From JBHIYN01 sp041984235 (lineage in GTDB: Bacteria; Pseudomonadota; Gammaproteobacteria; Ga0077536), in contig JBHIYN010000018.1 in NCBI GenBank assembly GCA_041984235.1, forward strand, positions 36,607 to 100,606: a stretch of DNA of 64,000 nt. The letters are read 5' to 3'. The position numbers were made by a program, and so were the translations under genes. This document shows positions 50,076 to 61,418 of this stretch, in pieces (the stretch's first letter is position 1; each line of letters begins with the position of its first letter). Below the pieces are notes generated by a model, which was not told where the DNA came from, did no database searches, and was given only the letters and a program-made list of their open reading frames with translations.

Positions 50076-51488
50076 ATGGACAACTACGACGTCATCGTCA
50101 TTGGCGGCGGACCCGGCGGCTACGTGGCCGCCATCCGTGCCGCCCAGCTCGGCTTCAAAACCGCCTGCGTCGAGCGCTGGCTGGACAAGAAGGACAAGCC
50201 GGTGCTCGGCGGCACCTGTCTCAACGTCGGCTGCATCCCCTCCAAGGCCCTGCTCGATTCGTCCCACCACTTCGAGTTCATCAGCAAGGAAGCGGCGGCG
50301 CACGGGATCAGCGCAGAACCCGCCATCGACGTCGGCACGATGCTGGCGCGCAAGGACAAGGTCGTCGGCACCCTGACACAGGGCATCGCGGGCCTGTTCA
50401 AGAAGAACAAGGTGACCTGGCTGAAAGGCACCGGCAGTTTCGTATCGGCGAGTGAGATCAGGATTACCGCTGCCGACGGCAGCGAGACCCGGGCCGGCGC
50501 CAGGCACGTCATCATCGCAACCGGCTCGGTGCCCGCGGCAATCCCGCCTGCGCCCGTCGACCAGGAGTACATCGTGGACTCGACCGGTGCGCTCGAATTT
50601 CCGGACGTGCCGAAAAAGCTCGGCGTCATCGGCGCCGGCGTCATCGGTCTCGAGCTTGGCAGCGTGTGGCGCCGGCTCGGTGCCGAGGTCGTCATTCTCG
50701 AGGCGCTGCCCGACTTCCTCGCGGCGACCGACGAGGCCGTGAGCAAGGAAGCGCTCAAGATCCTGCGCAAGCAGGGACTCGACATTCGCCTCGGCGCCAA
50801 GGTCACCGCGACCAAGGTCAAGGGCAAGCAGGTCAAAGTGAACTTCGAGCTCGACGGCAAGGAAGACACGCTCGACGTCGACCGCCTGATCGTCGCCGTC
50901 GGCCGCAAACCGAATACCGAGGGACTCGCTCTCGATGCCGTGGGGATCGCCACTGATGCGCGCGGTTTCGTCGAGGTCGACGAGCATTGCCGCACGTCCG
51001 TCGCCAATGTCTATGCCATCGGCGATTGCGTACGCGGCCCCATGCTCGCGCACAAGGCCAGCGAGGAAGGCGTCGCAGTCGCCGAGCGTATCGCGGGCCA
51101 GCATCCGCACATCGATTTCGACCTCATCCCCTGGGTGATTTACACCTGGCCCGAGATCGCCTGGGCCGGGCGTACCGAGCAGGCACTCAAGGCCGACGGC
51201 CGCAAGCTGCGCTGCGGCACCTTCCCGTTCCTGGCCAGCGGCCGCGCCCGCGCGATGGGCGATGCCGACGGTTTCGTCAAGATCATCGCCGACGCCGACA
51301 GCGACGCCATCCTGGGTGTGCACATCGTTGGTCCGAACGCCTCGGAACTGATCGCCGAGGCGGTGCTGGCGATGGAGTTCGGCGCCAGCGCCGAGGATCT
51401 CGCGCGCACCGTGCACGGGCACCCGACCCTGGCCGAGGCCATGCACGAAGCTGCGCTCGCGGTCGACAAGCGACCCATTCACTTCTGA
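50076..51488 (+). CDS. lpd: Dihydrolipoamide dehydrogenase (E3)
   Basis: A 470-residue flavoprotein disulfide reductase. The FAD site is VIGGGPGGYVAAIRAAQLG, the redox-active Cys pair is in GGTCLNVGCIPSKALL, the NAD site is GAGVIGLELGSVW, and the C-terminal catalytic His-Glu is in HGHPTLAEAMHEA. It reoxidises dihydrolipoyl arms and makes NADH. It completes the sucA-sucB-lpd operon and may also serve the E1/E2-OsmC complex encoded at 5222-8760, which has no E3 gene of its own. Confidence 0.97.
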   Translation: MDNYDVIVIGGGPGGYVAAIRAAQLGFKTACVERWLDKKDKPVLGGTCLNVGCIPSKALLDSSHHFEFISKEAAAHGISAEPAIDVGTMLARKDKVVGTLTQGIAGLFKKNKVTWLKGTGSFVSASEIRITAADGSETRAGARHVIIATGSVPAAIPPAPVDQEYIVDSTGALEFPDVPKKLGVIGAGVIGLELGSVWRRLGAEVVILEALPDFLAATDEAVSKEALKILRKQGLDIRLGAKVTATKVKGKQVKVNFELDGKEDTLDVDRLIVAVGRKPNTEGLALDAVGIATDARGFVEVDEHCRTSVANVYAIGDCVRGPMLAHKASEEGVAVAERIAGQHPHIDFDLIPWVIYTWPEIAWAGRTEQALKADGRKLRCGTFPFLASGRARAMGDADGFVKIIADADSDAILGVHIVGPNASELIAEAVLAMEFGASAEDLARTVHGHPTLAEAMHEAALAVDKRPIHF

Positions 51489-51614
51489 CCGTAGCCGCCG
51501 GGCAGCGGACGTGGCGTCGTGCACGACGGCGCCGGTTTCCGTGTGCACTTGCAACATGGTGCACTGCAGCGTAGATTAGGGGGTCGCCATCACGTCACGG
51601 CCGCGGAGGCCTGC

Positions 51615-52793
51615 ATGCAAGACGCCGTCATCGTTTGCGCCCTGCGCACCGCCATTGGAACCTTCGGCGGAGCACTCGCCACGATTCCCGCACACGAACT
51701 CGGCGCCTGCGTGATACGCGCTGCCCTGGACCGAACCGGAGTCGATCCGGCCGCAGTGGACGAGGTCATCATGGGCCAGGTCCTGACCGCCGGCTGCGGC
51801 CAGAACCCGGCGCGCCAGGCTGCGATCGCGGCCGGCCTGCCGCATTCGACCCCGGCCATGACCATCAACAAGGTCTGCGGCAGCGGCCTCAAGGCCGTCC
51901 ACCTGGCCGCCCAGGCCATTCGCTGCGGCGATGCCGATATCGTGCTCGCCGGCGGCCAGGAGAACATGAGCCTCGCCCCCCACGTGCTGCCGCGCTCGCG
52001 CAATGGGCAGAAGATGGGCGACTGGAAGCTGGTCGACTCCATGATCGTCGACGGCCTGTGGGATGCCTTCAATGACTACCACATGGGTACGACAGCCGAG
52101 AACATCGCGGAGAAGTTCTCCATCGGTCGCGAGGAGCAGGATGCCTTCGCCGCCGCCACCCAGCAGAAATCCGCCGATGCCCAGGCCAGCGACCGCTTTG
52201 CCTCGGAGATCGTCGCCGTCGAGATCCCGCAGCGCAAAGGCGACGCGGTGGTGTTCGACCGCGACGAATTTCCCCGTCCCGGCACGACCGCAGAAAGCCT
52301 CGGCAAGCTGCGCGCCGCATTCAGCAAGGACGGCTCCGTGACGGCCGGCAACGCCTCCGGCATCAACGACGGCGCCGCCGTGGTACTGGTCATGTCGGCC
52401 ACCCGCGCGGCGGAGCTCGGACTCGAGCCGCTCGCCACCATTCGCGCCGGGGCGAGTGCCGGGGTCGACCCGGCAATCATGGGCACGGGCCCGATTCCGG
52501 CGTCACGCAAGTGCCTGGAACGCGCCGGCTGGAAGGTCGGCGACCTCGACCTGGTGGAGGCCAACGAGGCGTTCGCCGCACAGGCGATTTCCGTCAACCG
52601 GGAGCTCGGCTGGGATCCGGCGCGGGTCAACGTCAATGGCGGCGCCATTGCGCTGGGACATCCGATCGGGGCCTCCGGTACGCGTATCCTGGTTACCCTG
52701 CTGCACGAGATGCAACGCCGTGAAGCGCAACGTGGACTCGCCACGCTGTGCATCGGTGGTGGTCAGGGCGTGGCGCTCGCGGTCGAGCGCTGA
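51615..52793 (+). CDS. phaA: Acetyl-CoA acetyltransferase (beta-ketothiolase)
   Basis: A 392-residue thiolase. The acylated Cys is in NKVCGSGLKAV, the His in GHPIGASGTRI, and the second Cys in CIGGGQG, all as in biosynthetic thiolases. It condenses two acetyl-CoA to acetoacetyl-CoA, the first step toward PHA, or does the reverse in degradation. The ATG at 51615 follows GGAGG. The neighbouring phaR, phasin and phaCE support a PHA role. No phaB reductase is in the window. Confidence 0.9.
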   Translation: MQDAVIVCALRTAIGTFGGALATIPAHELGACVIRAALDRTGVDPAAVDEVIMGQVLTAGCGQNPARQAAIAAGLPHSTPAMTINKVCGSGLKAVHLAAQAIRCGDADIVLAGGQENMSLAPHVLPRSRNGQKMGDWKLVDSMIVDGLWDAFNDYHMGTTAENIAEKFSIGREEQDAFAAATQQKSADAQASDRFASEIVAVEIPQRKGDAVVFDRDEFPRPGTTAESLGKLRAAFSKDGSVTAGNASGINDGAAVVLVMSATRAAELGLEPLATIRAGASAGVDPAIMGTGPIPASRKCLERAGWKVGDLDLVEANEAFAAQAISVNRELGWDPARVNVNGGAIALGHPIGASGTRILVTLLHEMQRREAQRGLATLCIGGGQGVALAVER

Positions 52794-52843
52794 ATGGCGC
52801 GTCAATCTATCAAGGGCCATCAAGCGCCTGTGGGTGAACGGTA

Positions 52844-53344
52844 ATGAACGACGAATCCAAGCGGGTCATCAAGAAATACCCGAACCGGCGTCTCTACGAC
52901 ACGGCCGAGAGCAAGTACGTCACGCTCAACGACGTGCGCAAGCTGGTGCTCGACGGCGTCAGTTTCTGCGTCATCGACAAGAAGAGCGGCGACGACATCA
53001 CGCGCAACATCCTCCTGCAGATCATCATCGAGCAGGAGGAAGAAGGCGAGCCGCTGTTCAGCACCGACGTGCTGGAGCAGATTATCGGCTTCTACGGCAA
53101 CTCCGTGCAGGGCGTGGCGGGCGACTTTCTGGGCCAGAGCCTGAAGCTCTTCCAGGAGCAGCAGCAGCGCTTCCAGCACCAGATGCGTGAGGCCATGCAG
53201 GCCAACCCCATGTCGTCCGCGTTCAGCGAGATGACCAAGCAGAACATCGAGCTGTGGCGCCAGATGCAGTCCAGCTTCTTCAAGACCATGGCCAACCCGG
53301 CCGCCCAGAAGCCGCCCACGGAGCGCGACGAGCCCGAAGACTGA
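52844..53344 (+). CDS. phaR: Polyhydroxyalkanoate synthesis repressor PhaR
   Basis: A 166-residue regulator. The conserved N-terminal DNA-binding domain reads KKYPNRRLYDTAESKYVTLNDVRKLV, followed by the PHB accumulation regulatory repeats (LLQIIIEQEEEGEPLFS, LEQIIGFYGNSVQG). The Gln-rich C-terminal half is usual. PhaR binds both DNA and PHA and represses phasin and its own gene until polymer appears. It follows the thiolase by 50 bases. A repeated motif upstream of the phasin gene at 55464 is a possible target. Confidence 0.95.
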   Translation: MNDESKRVIKKYPNRRLYDTAESKYVTLNDVRKLVLDGVSFCVIDKKSGDDITRNILLQIIIEQEEEGEPLFSTDVLEQIIGFYGNSVQGVAGDFLGQSLKLFQEQQQRFQHQMREAMQANPMSSAFSEMTKQNIELWRQMQSSFFKTMANPAAQKPPTERDEPED

Positions 53345-53353
53345 GCGCGGCAC

Positions 53354-53375
53354 GGGCGCCGGCCAGCCGGCGCCC
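53354..53375. terminator. GC-rich hairpin between convergent phaR and pckG
   Basis: GGGCGCCGGC / GCCGGCGCCC forms a stem of up to 10 bp with a very short loop, between the two stop codons (53344 and 53387). It has no T-run, so it may act as a weak bidirectional terminator. Confidence 0.4.
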
Positions 53376-53386
53376 CCGCGGCCCCC

Positions 53387-55150
53387 TCAGGCCGCGAGTT
53401 GCTCTTCGAGCGCCGCCTTGATGCGTCGCGCCTGCTCCTTGAGCCCGGCCGGCACCCGGGCGCCAAAGCCGGCAAAGTACTCCTCGATGGCATCGATCTC
53501 CGCGTGCCAGATGCGCGGGTCGATCGAGAGCAGCGCCTGCAGCGTCTGGCGATCGAGGTCGAGCCCGGCGAGGTCCAGTTCGGTGGTATCCGGGACGTAA
53601 CCAATCGGTGTCTTGACCGCCTCGGCCTCGCCCTTGCAGCGCTTCATCACCCATTCGAGGACGCGCATGTTGTCGCCGAACCCGGGCCACATGAATCGGC
53701 CGTCGGCGTCCTTGCGGAACCAGTTGACGTGGAAGATGCGCGGCAGCTTGTCCGAACGGGTTCCGAACGATAGCCAGTGGCTCCAGTAGTCGGCGAAGTT
53801 GTAGCCGCAGAAAGGCTTCATCGCCATCGGGTCGCGCCGTACCTGGCCGACCTTGCCGGTCGCGGCGGCCGTCGTTTCCGAGGCCATGGCGGCGCCCGCG
53901 AACACGCCGTGCTCCCAGTCGAACGCTTCGAACACCAGGGGTGCAACGGTAGAGCGACGCCCGCCGAAGATGATGGCCGAGATCGGCACACCAGCCGGGG
54001 CGTCACCCTGCGGCGAGTAGCTCGGGCACTGGCTCGCCGCGACCGTGAAACGGGCATTGGGGTGGGCTGCCGGGCCTGTCTTCTTCGGATCGTGAACGCG
54101 CCCGCGCCAGTCCGTGAGGCTGGCCGGCTTTTCACCGTCGATGCCTTCCCACCACGGCTGCAGATCATCGGTGACCGCGACGTTGGTGTAGATCGTGTTG
54201 CGCCCGAGCATGTTCATGCAGTTGGGGTTGGTCTTGCCGCTGGTGCCGGGCGCGACGCCAAAGAAGCCGGCCTCGGGATTGATCGCCCACAGGCGTCCAT
54301 CGTCGCCGACGTGCATCCAGGCGATGTCGTCACCGACCGTCCACACCTTCCAGCCTTCGAACTCGGGCGGCGGCACGAGCATGGCCAGGTTGGTCTTGCC
54401 GCACGCGGAGGGGAATGCCGCGGCGACGTAGCAGGTCTCGCCGGCGGGTGACTCGAGGCCGAGGATGAGCATGTGCTCGGCCAGCCAGCCTTCCGTGCGC
54501 GCCTGTGCACTGGCGATACGCAGCGCGTGGCACTTCTTGCCCAGCAGGGCGTTGCCGCCGTAACCCGAGCCGATGCTCTTGATGGTCAGCTCATGCGGGA
54601 AATGCATGATGAAGCGCCGCTCCGGATCCAGGTCTCCGATCGAATGAAGCCCCTTCACGAAGCTGTTACCGGCTTCGATATGGGCCAGCGAACGGGTACC
54701 GATGCGGGCCATGATGCGCATGTTGGCAACGACGTAAGGGCTGTCGGTGATCTCGACGCCAGCGCGTGTGTAGGGCGAACCGTAGGGCCCCATCAGGTAG
54801 GGCACCACGTACATCGTGCGTCCGCGCATGCAGCCCTCGAAAAGGGCGTCGATCTTGTCGTGGCCTTCCGCCGGCGCCATCCAGTTGTTGTTGGGGCCGG
54901 CGTCGTCGCGCTCCGGTGTGCACACGAAGGTTAGGTGCTCGACGCGCGCGACGTCCTCGGGATCGGAACGGTGGAGGAAGCAATTCGGGTGCGTCTGCTC
55001 GTTGAGACGGATGAGGTCCCCGGTCTCCAGCATCTGTGCGATGAGGGCGTCGTTCTCCTCTTCGCTGCCGTCGCACCAATGGACCCGGTCGGGTTGAGTC
55101 AGCGCCGCCACCTGGTCGACCCAGGCGGCGAGTTCCGCGTTTTTCGTCAT
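53387..55150 (-). CDS. pckG: Phosphoenolpyruvate carboxykinase (GTP)
   Basis: A 587-residue GTP-type PEPCK. The P-loop is FPSACGKTNLAM, the metal and substrate regions include MGPYGSPYTRAGVEITDSPYV and NPEAGFFGVAPGTS, and IIFGGRRSTVAPLVFEA is also diagnostic. It converts oxaloacetate to PEP and links the TCA cycle to gluconeogenesis. The start at 55150 fits the family N-terminus; a longer frame reaching 55471 crosses the phasin-side intergenic region. It is convergent with phaR. Confidence 0.97.
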   Translation of the reverse strand: MTKNAELAAWVDQVAALTQPDRVHWCDGSEEENDALIAQMLETGDLIRLNEQTHPNCFLHRSDPEDVARVEHLTFVCTPERDDAGPNNNWMAPAEGHDKIDALFEGCMRGRTMYVVPYLMGPYGSPYTRAGVEITDSPYVVANMRIMARIGTRSLAHIEAGNSFVKGLHSIGDLDPERRFIMHFPHELTIKSIGSGYGGNALLGKKCHALRIASAQARTEGWLAEHMLILGLESPAGETCYVAAAFPSACGKTNLAMLVPPPEFEGWKVWTVGDDIAWMHVGDDGRLWAINPEAGFFGVAPGTSGKTNPNCMNMLGRNTIYTNVAVTDDLQPWWEGIDGEKPASLTDWRGRVHDPKKTGPAAHPNARFTVAASQCPSYSPQGDAPAGVPISAIIFGGRRSTVAPLVFEAFDWEHGVFAGAAMASETTAAATGKVGQVRRDPMAMKPFCGYNFADYWSHWLSFGTRSDKLPRIFHVNWFRKDADGRFMWPGFGDNMRVLEWVMKRCKGEAEAVKTPIGYVPDTTELDLAGLDLDRQTLQALLSIDPRIWHAEIDAIEEYFAGFGARVPAGLKEQARRIKAALEEQLAA

Positions 55151-55553
55151 TGTTGAAATCAGCTCCAGATGACCCAGGAGGGCCACGCGCTCGGGCGCGG
55201 CGGGATGATTCTGCGGGGCGGCGGCAGCAGCCCCGGTGCGCGTTCGCACGGAACCCGAAACGGCCGCATCCCGGGAGGCGCAAAGGTTACCAGACCCGCA
55301 CCCTGATGTTGACGAAAAGTTGTTACTTTTTGCCAAGCTACCGCCAGTTTCAGCGATCCGGGAGCGATTTTCGCCGAAAGGCCCGGCGGGTGGCCGAGCG
55401 CCCCCGTGTGCACTGCAAAAAAAACTCGCGTTCGGCCCTTGACAGCCCTGTGCCGGCCGACTATGCTGCATTGCAATATTTGCTGCAACGCAATATTCCT
55501 ATCCCGAATGTCTCACGCGCCAGCCCGGAAGGGCGGCAACAGGAGCAAGAACA
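55151..55553. promoter_or_regulatory. Divergent pckG / phasin control region
   Basis: Four hundred bases carrying the promoters of pckG (minus) and the phasin gene (plus). The right end is AT-rich and holds the adjacent direct repeats at 55464-55497. An A-run near 55418 and a T-rich stretch near 55321 are also present. No gene is seen. Confidence 0.5.
55464..55497. promoter_or_regulatory. Adjacent 17-bp direct repeats, candidate PhaR operator
   Basis: Two abutting copies, TGCTGCATTGCAATATT (55464-55480) and TGCTGCAACGCAATATT (55481-55497), match at 15 of 17 positions. They lie 57 bases before the phasin GTG. PhaR proteins are known to bind TGC/GCA-rich elements at phasin promoters, and phaR lies 2.6 kb away. 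The assignment is by motif type and position. Confidence 0.6.
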
Positions 55554-55955
55554 GTGGAGTACAAATTCATGGAAAACTGGCAGGAATACAGCAAGAGCGC
55601 CATGGCGTCGGCCAAGGAGCTCGAAGCCATCAACACCGATGTGATCGAGAAGCTCACCGGCAAGCAGATGGAGCTGGCCAACGCCGCGTTCGAAACCGGC
55701 ACCAAGTACGTCAACTCGCTGAGCGAGATGAAAGGCTACCAGGAGCTCATGGCCGAGCAGACCAAGCTCGTGTCCGAGTACAACGAGAAGCTGATCGAGG
55801 CTGCGCGCAGCACCGCCGACATCGTCTCCGAGGCGCGCGAGTCCTACCAGGCGTGGATGGAGAAGAACTTCAAGGCCATCACCGACAGCGCCGAGTTCCC
55901 GCTCGCGAGCCTGGTGCCGACGGCCCCGAAGAAGACCACGCGCAAAGCGGCCTGA
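55554..55955 (+). CDS. Phasin-family PHA granule protein
   Basis: A 133-residue, almost wholly helical protein of the phasin family (YKFMENWQEYSKSAMASAKELEAINTD, then amphipathic helices), ending in a Lys/Arg tail (PKKTTRKAA). Phasins coat PHA granules and limit their size. The start is given as the GTG at 55554, with AGGAG 8 bases upstream; an ATG at 55569 with its own GGAG is nearly as good. The candidate PhaR operator lies directly upstream. Confidence 0.9.
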   Translation: MEYKFMENWQEYSKSAMASAKELEAINTDVIEKLTGKQMELANAAFETGTKYVNSLSEMKGYQELMAEQTKLVSEYNEKLIEAARSTADIVSEARESYQAWMEKNFKAITDSAEFPLASLVPTAPKKTTRKAA

Positions 55956-55997
55956 CGCCTGCGCGCCGGCAGCGCCGGCGCACTACAAAGTTGACCT

Positions 55998-56051
55998 CCC
56001 CTCGCCCCTCCCGGGGTCCGCGTCAGCGGGCTTCGCGAGGGGTCTCTTTTT
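55998..56051 (+). terminator. Candidate terminator of phasin gene overlapping the phaC 3' end
   Basis: CCCCTCGC (55998-56005) pairs with GCGAGGGG (56035-56042), with an inner CCCC/GGGG pairing possible, and TCTCTTTTT follows. The long loop makes it weaker than a classic terminator. It overlaps the last codons of the convergent phaC gene, which ends at 56023. A separate 8-bp hairpin without a T-run lies at 55963-55981. Confidence 0.45.
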
Positions 56052-57117
56052 GGTCGTCCGCGAACCATTCGGCCACCCTCGCCGGTACCGAATCGCCGCT
56101 GCGGGCACTGACGTAGACCCCGATGTGCCCGCCACCGAGCTCGTGCTCGGCATAGGACGCGGCGTTCGGCAGCAACGCGCGCAGCGCACGGGACGATGCC
56201 GGCGGCACGAGGTGGTCCGCGCGGGCGTAGATGTTCAGCACCGGCACAGTGATTTTCGCCGGCTCGACCCGTTCGCCACCGATGCTCAGAGAGCCCTCGA
56301 CCAGTCGGTTCTCCTGGTAGAACCCGCGACCGAACTCGCGGCAGGCGCGAGCGGTCAGCGCCGGGCTGTCGAAAATCCACTGCTCCATGCGCAGAAACGT
56401 TGCTACCGTCTCCGGGTCGTCGAGCTGCTCGATCAGGCGCAGGTACTTCTGCTGGGTCAGGCGGAACGGCTTGAGCGACAGGAACAGCGCATTGAGCACG
56501 TCTCCGCTGACGTTACCGCTGGCATCGACCAGCAGGTCGAGGTCGACATGGCGCACCAGGTGACTGAGGGTGTCATCCGGGGTGTGGAAGTCGATCGGTG
56601 TCACCGTCGTCACCAGGCGCTCGACCTTGTCCGGCCTGAGTGCCGTGTAGCACACCGAGAACGTCCCGCCCTGGCAGATGCCGAGCAGCGGCACGCGCTC
56701 ACGGCGCCGCGCCGCACGCACGTGATCCACGCAGGCATCGAGATAACGCAGCAGGTAGTCCGCGAGCCCTCGTTCGCGTTCGGCGCCGCCCGGGGTTCCC
56801 CAGTCGACGAGGTAGACATCGAAGCCGCGCTCGAGAAGACCGCCGATCAGCGAGCGGCCGCGTTCGAGATCGGCCATGTCCGGCCGATTGACCAGGGCAT
56901 AGACGATCAGGAGCGGGACGGCGTTCGCGGCCCGCGCGTCCGGCGCCCCGTAGCGGTAGAGCGTGATACCGTCCATCTGCAGCACGGCCTCGCGCGGCGT
57001 GGCGCCGGGGCGCACGTCCCCGATATCGCGCAACACGCCCAGGCCGCGCGCCAGCCGGCGCTGCAGGTCCGCAACCTCGCGCGCGGCGGCAGCAGGATCG
57101 AATCCGGCGTCGGCCAC
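56023..57117 (-). CDS. phaC: Class III PHA synthase, catalytic subunit
   Basis: A 364-residue PhaC. The lipase-like box GICQGG gives the catalytic Cys148, ARADHLVP gives Asp301, and GGGHIGVY gives His331. These match, almost to the residue number, the Cys149-Asp302-His331 triad described for Allochromatium vinosum PhaC. It polymerises hydroxyacyl-CoA and needs PhaE. The start is a GTG at 57117, 7 bases after the phaE stop. Short length and lack of the long N-terminal domain exclude classes I and II. Confidence 0.95.
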   Translation of the reverse strand: MADAGFDPAAAAREVADLQRRLARGLGVLRDIGDVRPGATPREAVLQMDGITLYRYGAPDARAANAVPLLIVYALVNRPDMADLERGRSLIGGLLERGFDVYLVDWGTPGGAERERGLADYLLRYLDACVDHVRAARRRERVPLLGICQGGTFSVCYTALRPDKVERLVTTVTPIDFHTPDDTLSHLVRHVDLDLLVDASGNVSGDVLNALFLSLKPFRLTQQKYLRLIEQLDDPETVATFLRMEQWIFDSPALTARACREFGRGFYQENRLVEGSLSIGGERVEPAKITVPVLNIYARADHLVPPASSRALRALLPNAASYAEHELGGGHIGVYVSARSGDSVPARVAEWFADDQKETPREAR

Positions 57118-57124
57118 CGCGGCG

Positions 57125-58132
57125 TCAATCCGTGCTGCCGGTGATGCTGCGAATGTCGAACTCGCCCAGCGCCGGTTTCACGGTCTTGCCGGCGGCGCGC
57201 TTCGGCTGGCGCCGCGGAGCATGGCCGCCAGCAGGCTTGCGCGCCGCGGCTGCCTTGCGCGCGGCCTGCGGCTGGCGCGCTACCTCGGCCGTCGGCTTGC
57301 CCGGCGCGGCATCGCGCCGTGGCGCGGGCCCTGCCGGCGCCTTGCGCAGCTCGGCGATCTCACGGCGCAGCGCCTCCAGCTCCTGGTCGAGTTCGCGCTG
57401 ACGCTCGAGCAGCCGATTGACCTCGGCACGCGCCGGCAGGTCGGCGCTCGCCGAGAGCCGCTCGCCGACCGCTGCCGTCGCCTTGCGCGCGGTCGCCGAC
57501 GCATTGACCCAGGCGCCGAAATCGCGGCTGAATGCCTCGCTCATGACGGTCTCGTGGTAGGCGCTTTCCGCCACGTCGACCCAGCGATCGTAAAGCCGGC
57601 GTGGCGCGGCCAGGGCCTCCGCGTCGGCGGCGTGCAGCACGGCAGCAAACCGCTCCAGCGCGGTGGCCGCGGCACGCCGGTAGTGGCGTTGCAGCGTGCG
57701 CTCGCAGCGCTGCTGGGTGAGCGCGGCGCGCTGCGCGCGCTGCCACGTGCCTATCCATTCGCGTTGCGGGCCGAACACCGGCAGATCGAGGAATTCCTCG
57801 GCCCACCCCGACCAGCGGCTTTCCGCCTCTTCGACCACGTTGAACGCAGGCGAGGCGAGCATCGTCCCCGCGAATGCGAACGGCACGGCGAACCACGACT
57901 GGCCGGCTTCGCCGTCGGCGCCGCCCAGCCCGGCCGCCAGTGCTTCGACGATGCGCGCCACGTCGCCACCGTCACCCGCGCCCGCGGCGGCCAGTGCCCG
58001 CTGCACCGCGGCGACGAATTCGCCGTAGGCGTCGACCGCGCCGCGCAGGGGGTCACGACCGGCATCGGCCGACCCGAAGCCCGACAACGGGGCGACCCAG
58101 GCGCGCCAGATTTCGGTCCAGTCCTGCGCCAT
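57125..58132 (-). CDS. phaE: Class III PHA synthase subunit PhaE
   Basis: A 335-residue partner of PhaC. The N-terminal MAQDWTEIWRAW, the LPVFGPQREWIGTWQ core and the helical region with RHYRRAAATALERF are typical of PhaE. A Lys/Ala/Pro-rich low-complexity stretch precedes the conserved C-terminal end DIRSITGSTD. It activates and stabilises PhaC on the granule. It sits between acs and phaC on the minus strand: acs ends 14 bases upstream of its start, so acetate activation and polymer synthesis appear co-transcribed. Confidence 0.92.
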   Translation of the reverse strand: MAQDWTEIWRAWVAPLSGFGSADAGRDPLRGAVDAYGEFVAAVQRALAAAGAGDGGDVARIVEALAAGLGGADGEAGQSWFAVPFAFAGTMLASPAFNVVEEAESRWSGWAEEFLDLPVFGPQREWIGTWQRAQRAALTQQRCERTLQRHYRRAAATALERFAAVLHAADAEALAAPRRLYDRWVDVAESAYHETVMSEAFSRDFGAWVNASATARKATAAVGERLSASADLPARAEVNRLLERQRELDQELEALRREIAELRKAPAGPAPRRDAAPGKPTAEVARQPQAARKAAAARKPAGGHAPRRQPKRAAGKTVKPALGEFDIRSITGSTD

Positions 58133-58146
58133 GACCCGCGGGTCGC

Positions 58147-60084
<1,938 letters not shown>

Positions 60085-60250
60085 CGGTCGGTTCTCCAGA
60101 ACGATCGCGAGTGGGAAGTGCGCCGGACCGGTAGCCGGGCAGCTTCCCGGAGGACCACGCACAGCGCGGGCGGCTCGCGTGTTTTCGCCGCCACATCGTA
60201 TCACAGTGACCCCGGCGCCCCGGCGCCCCCGGACTTCCAGCGAGGGATAA

Positions 60251-61270
60251 ATGACGCACGTCGAAGAAGCCGATTCCATGCTCACCACGGTACTCGAAGC
60301 GGTTGCCGCCGCCTGCCGTGTTACCCGCCGCGTGCAGCGACACTTAGGTGACATCCGCCAGCACACCAAGGACGACCGCAGTCCCGTGACCGTCGCCGAC
60401 TACGCATCACAGGCCATCATTGCGGCGCACCTCGAACGTGCCTGGGGACACCCCGCGCTGGTCGGCGAAGAGGACGCGTCGACACTGCGCTCGGCGAGTG
60501 GTGCCGCGCTGCGCGCGGAGGTCCTCGCGGCCACCCGCGAAGCCTGGCCGGAGGCCACCGAGGCCGACGTGATGGAGGCGATCGACCTCGGCAACCATGA
60601 CGCGAGCATGGCCCGCTACTGGACCCTGGATCCGATCGACGGCACCAAGGGTTTTCTGCGCGGCGGGCAGTACGCCGTGTCCCTCGCCCTGATCGAGGAC
60701 GGTAAGGTCGTACTGGGCGTGCTCGGCTGCCCCAACCTCTCGGCCGACTTCGAACGACCGTTCGACGACCCCGACCCGGTCGGGTGCCTGTTCTTCGCCG
60801 ACCGTACCGGTCCCAGCCGTACCACGGCCGCCGACGATCCCGGGGGCCAGGCGAGCGAGATCGCCGTCGACCGCAGCACCGATACGGCGACCATGCGCAT
60901 CTGCGAGTCGGTCGAATCCGGGCATTCCCGCCTCGACGACACCGCTCGCGTGGGGGCACACCTCGGCGCTCGCGGGAAGCCGGCACGGCTGGACAGTCAG
61001 TGCAAGTATGCGGTGGTCGCACGAGGCCAGGCCGACGTCTACCTGCGTCTGCCGACGCGGGCGGATTACGTCGAACGCATCTGGGACCACGCGGCCGGTA
61101 TGATCATCGCCGAGCAGGCCGGCGCCACGGTGACCGACGTCAGTGGCCGCCCCCTCGACTTCGGCCAGGGCATGGGACTGGAGAACAATCGCGGCATACT
61201 CTGCGCCGCCCCCGGATTCCACCACGCCGTGCGCGGCGCGATCGAGGATCTCGACCTGGCCCGGAAATGA
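60251..61270 (+). CDS. 3'(2'),5'-bisphosphate nucleotidase-like phosphatase (HAL2 type, IMPase superfamily)
   Basis: A 339-residue metal-dependent phosphatase. Metal ligands are in ALVGEEDAS, the motif WTLDPIDGTKGFLRGGQYAVSLAL, and WDHAAGMIIAEQAGATVTDVSG. The length and the inserted middle region resemble eukaryotic-type HAL2 PAP phosphatases more than short CysQ. It would hydrolyse 3'-phosphoadenosine 5'-phosphate, the by-product of PAPS-using enzymes such as the sulfotransferase at 35269; inositol phosphates are an alternative. Divergent from acs, 166 bases apart. Confidence 0.88.
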   Translation: MTHVEEADSMLTTVLEAVAAACRVTRRVQRHLGDIRQHTKDDRSPVTVADYASQAIIAAHLERAWGHPALVGEEDASTLRSASGAALRAEVLAATREAWPEATEADVMEAIDLGNHDASMARYWTLDPIDGTKGFLRGGQYAVSLALIEDGKVVLGVLGCPNLSADFERPFDDPDPVGCLFFADRTGPSRTTAADDPGGQASEIAVDRSTDTATMRICESVESGHSRLDDTARVGAHLGARGKPARLDSQCKYAVVARGQADVYLRLPTRADYVERIWDHAAGMIIAEQAGATVTDVSGRPLDFGQGMGLENNRGILCAAPGFHHAVRGAIEDLDLARK

Positions 61271-61418
61271 CGGACCGATGACCGTTCTCACGGCGCAACC
61301 GAGCCTGCTGCGTGCCGCCGACGCCGGGCCAGGTTCGGGGTCCGGCACGCACTGGACCCGATCCCGGCAATGAATTAACTTGCGATCCGAAAGCGCCCCT
61401 AAAGACAGGAGTTCACGC

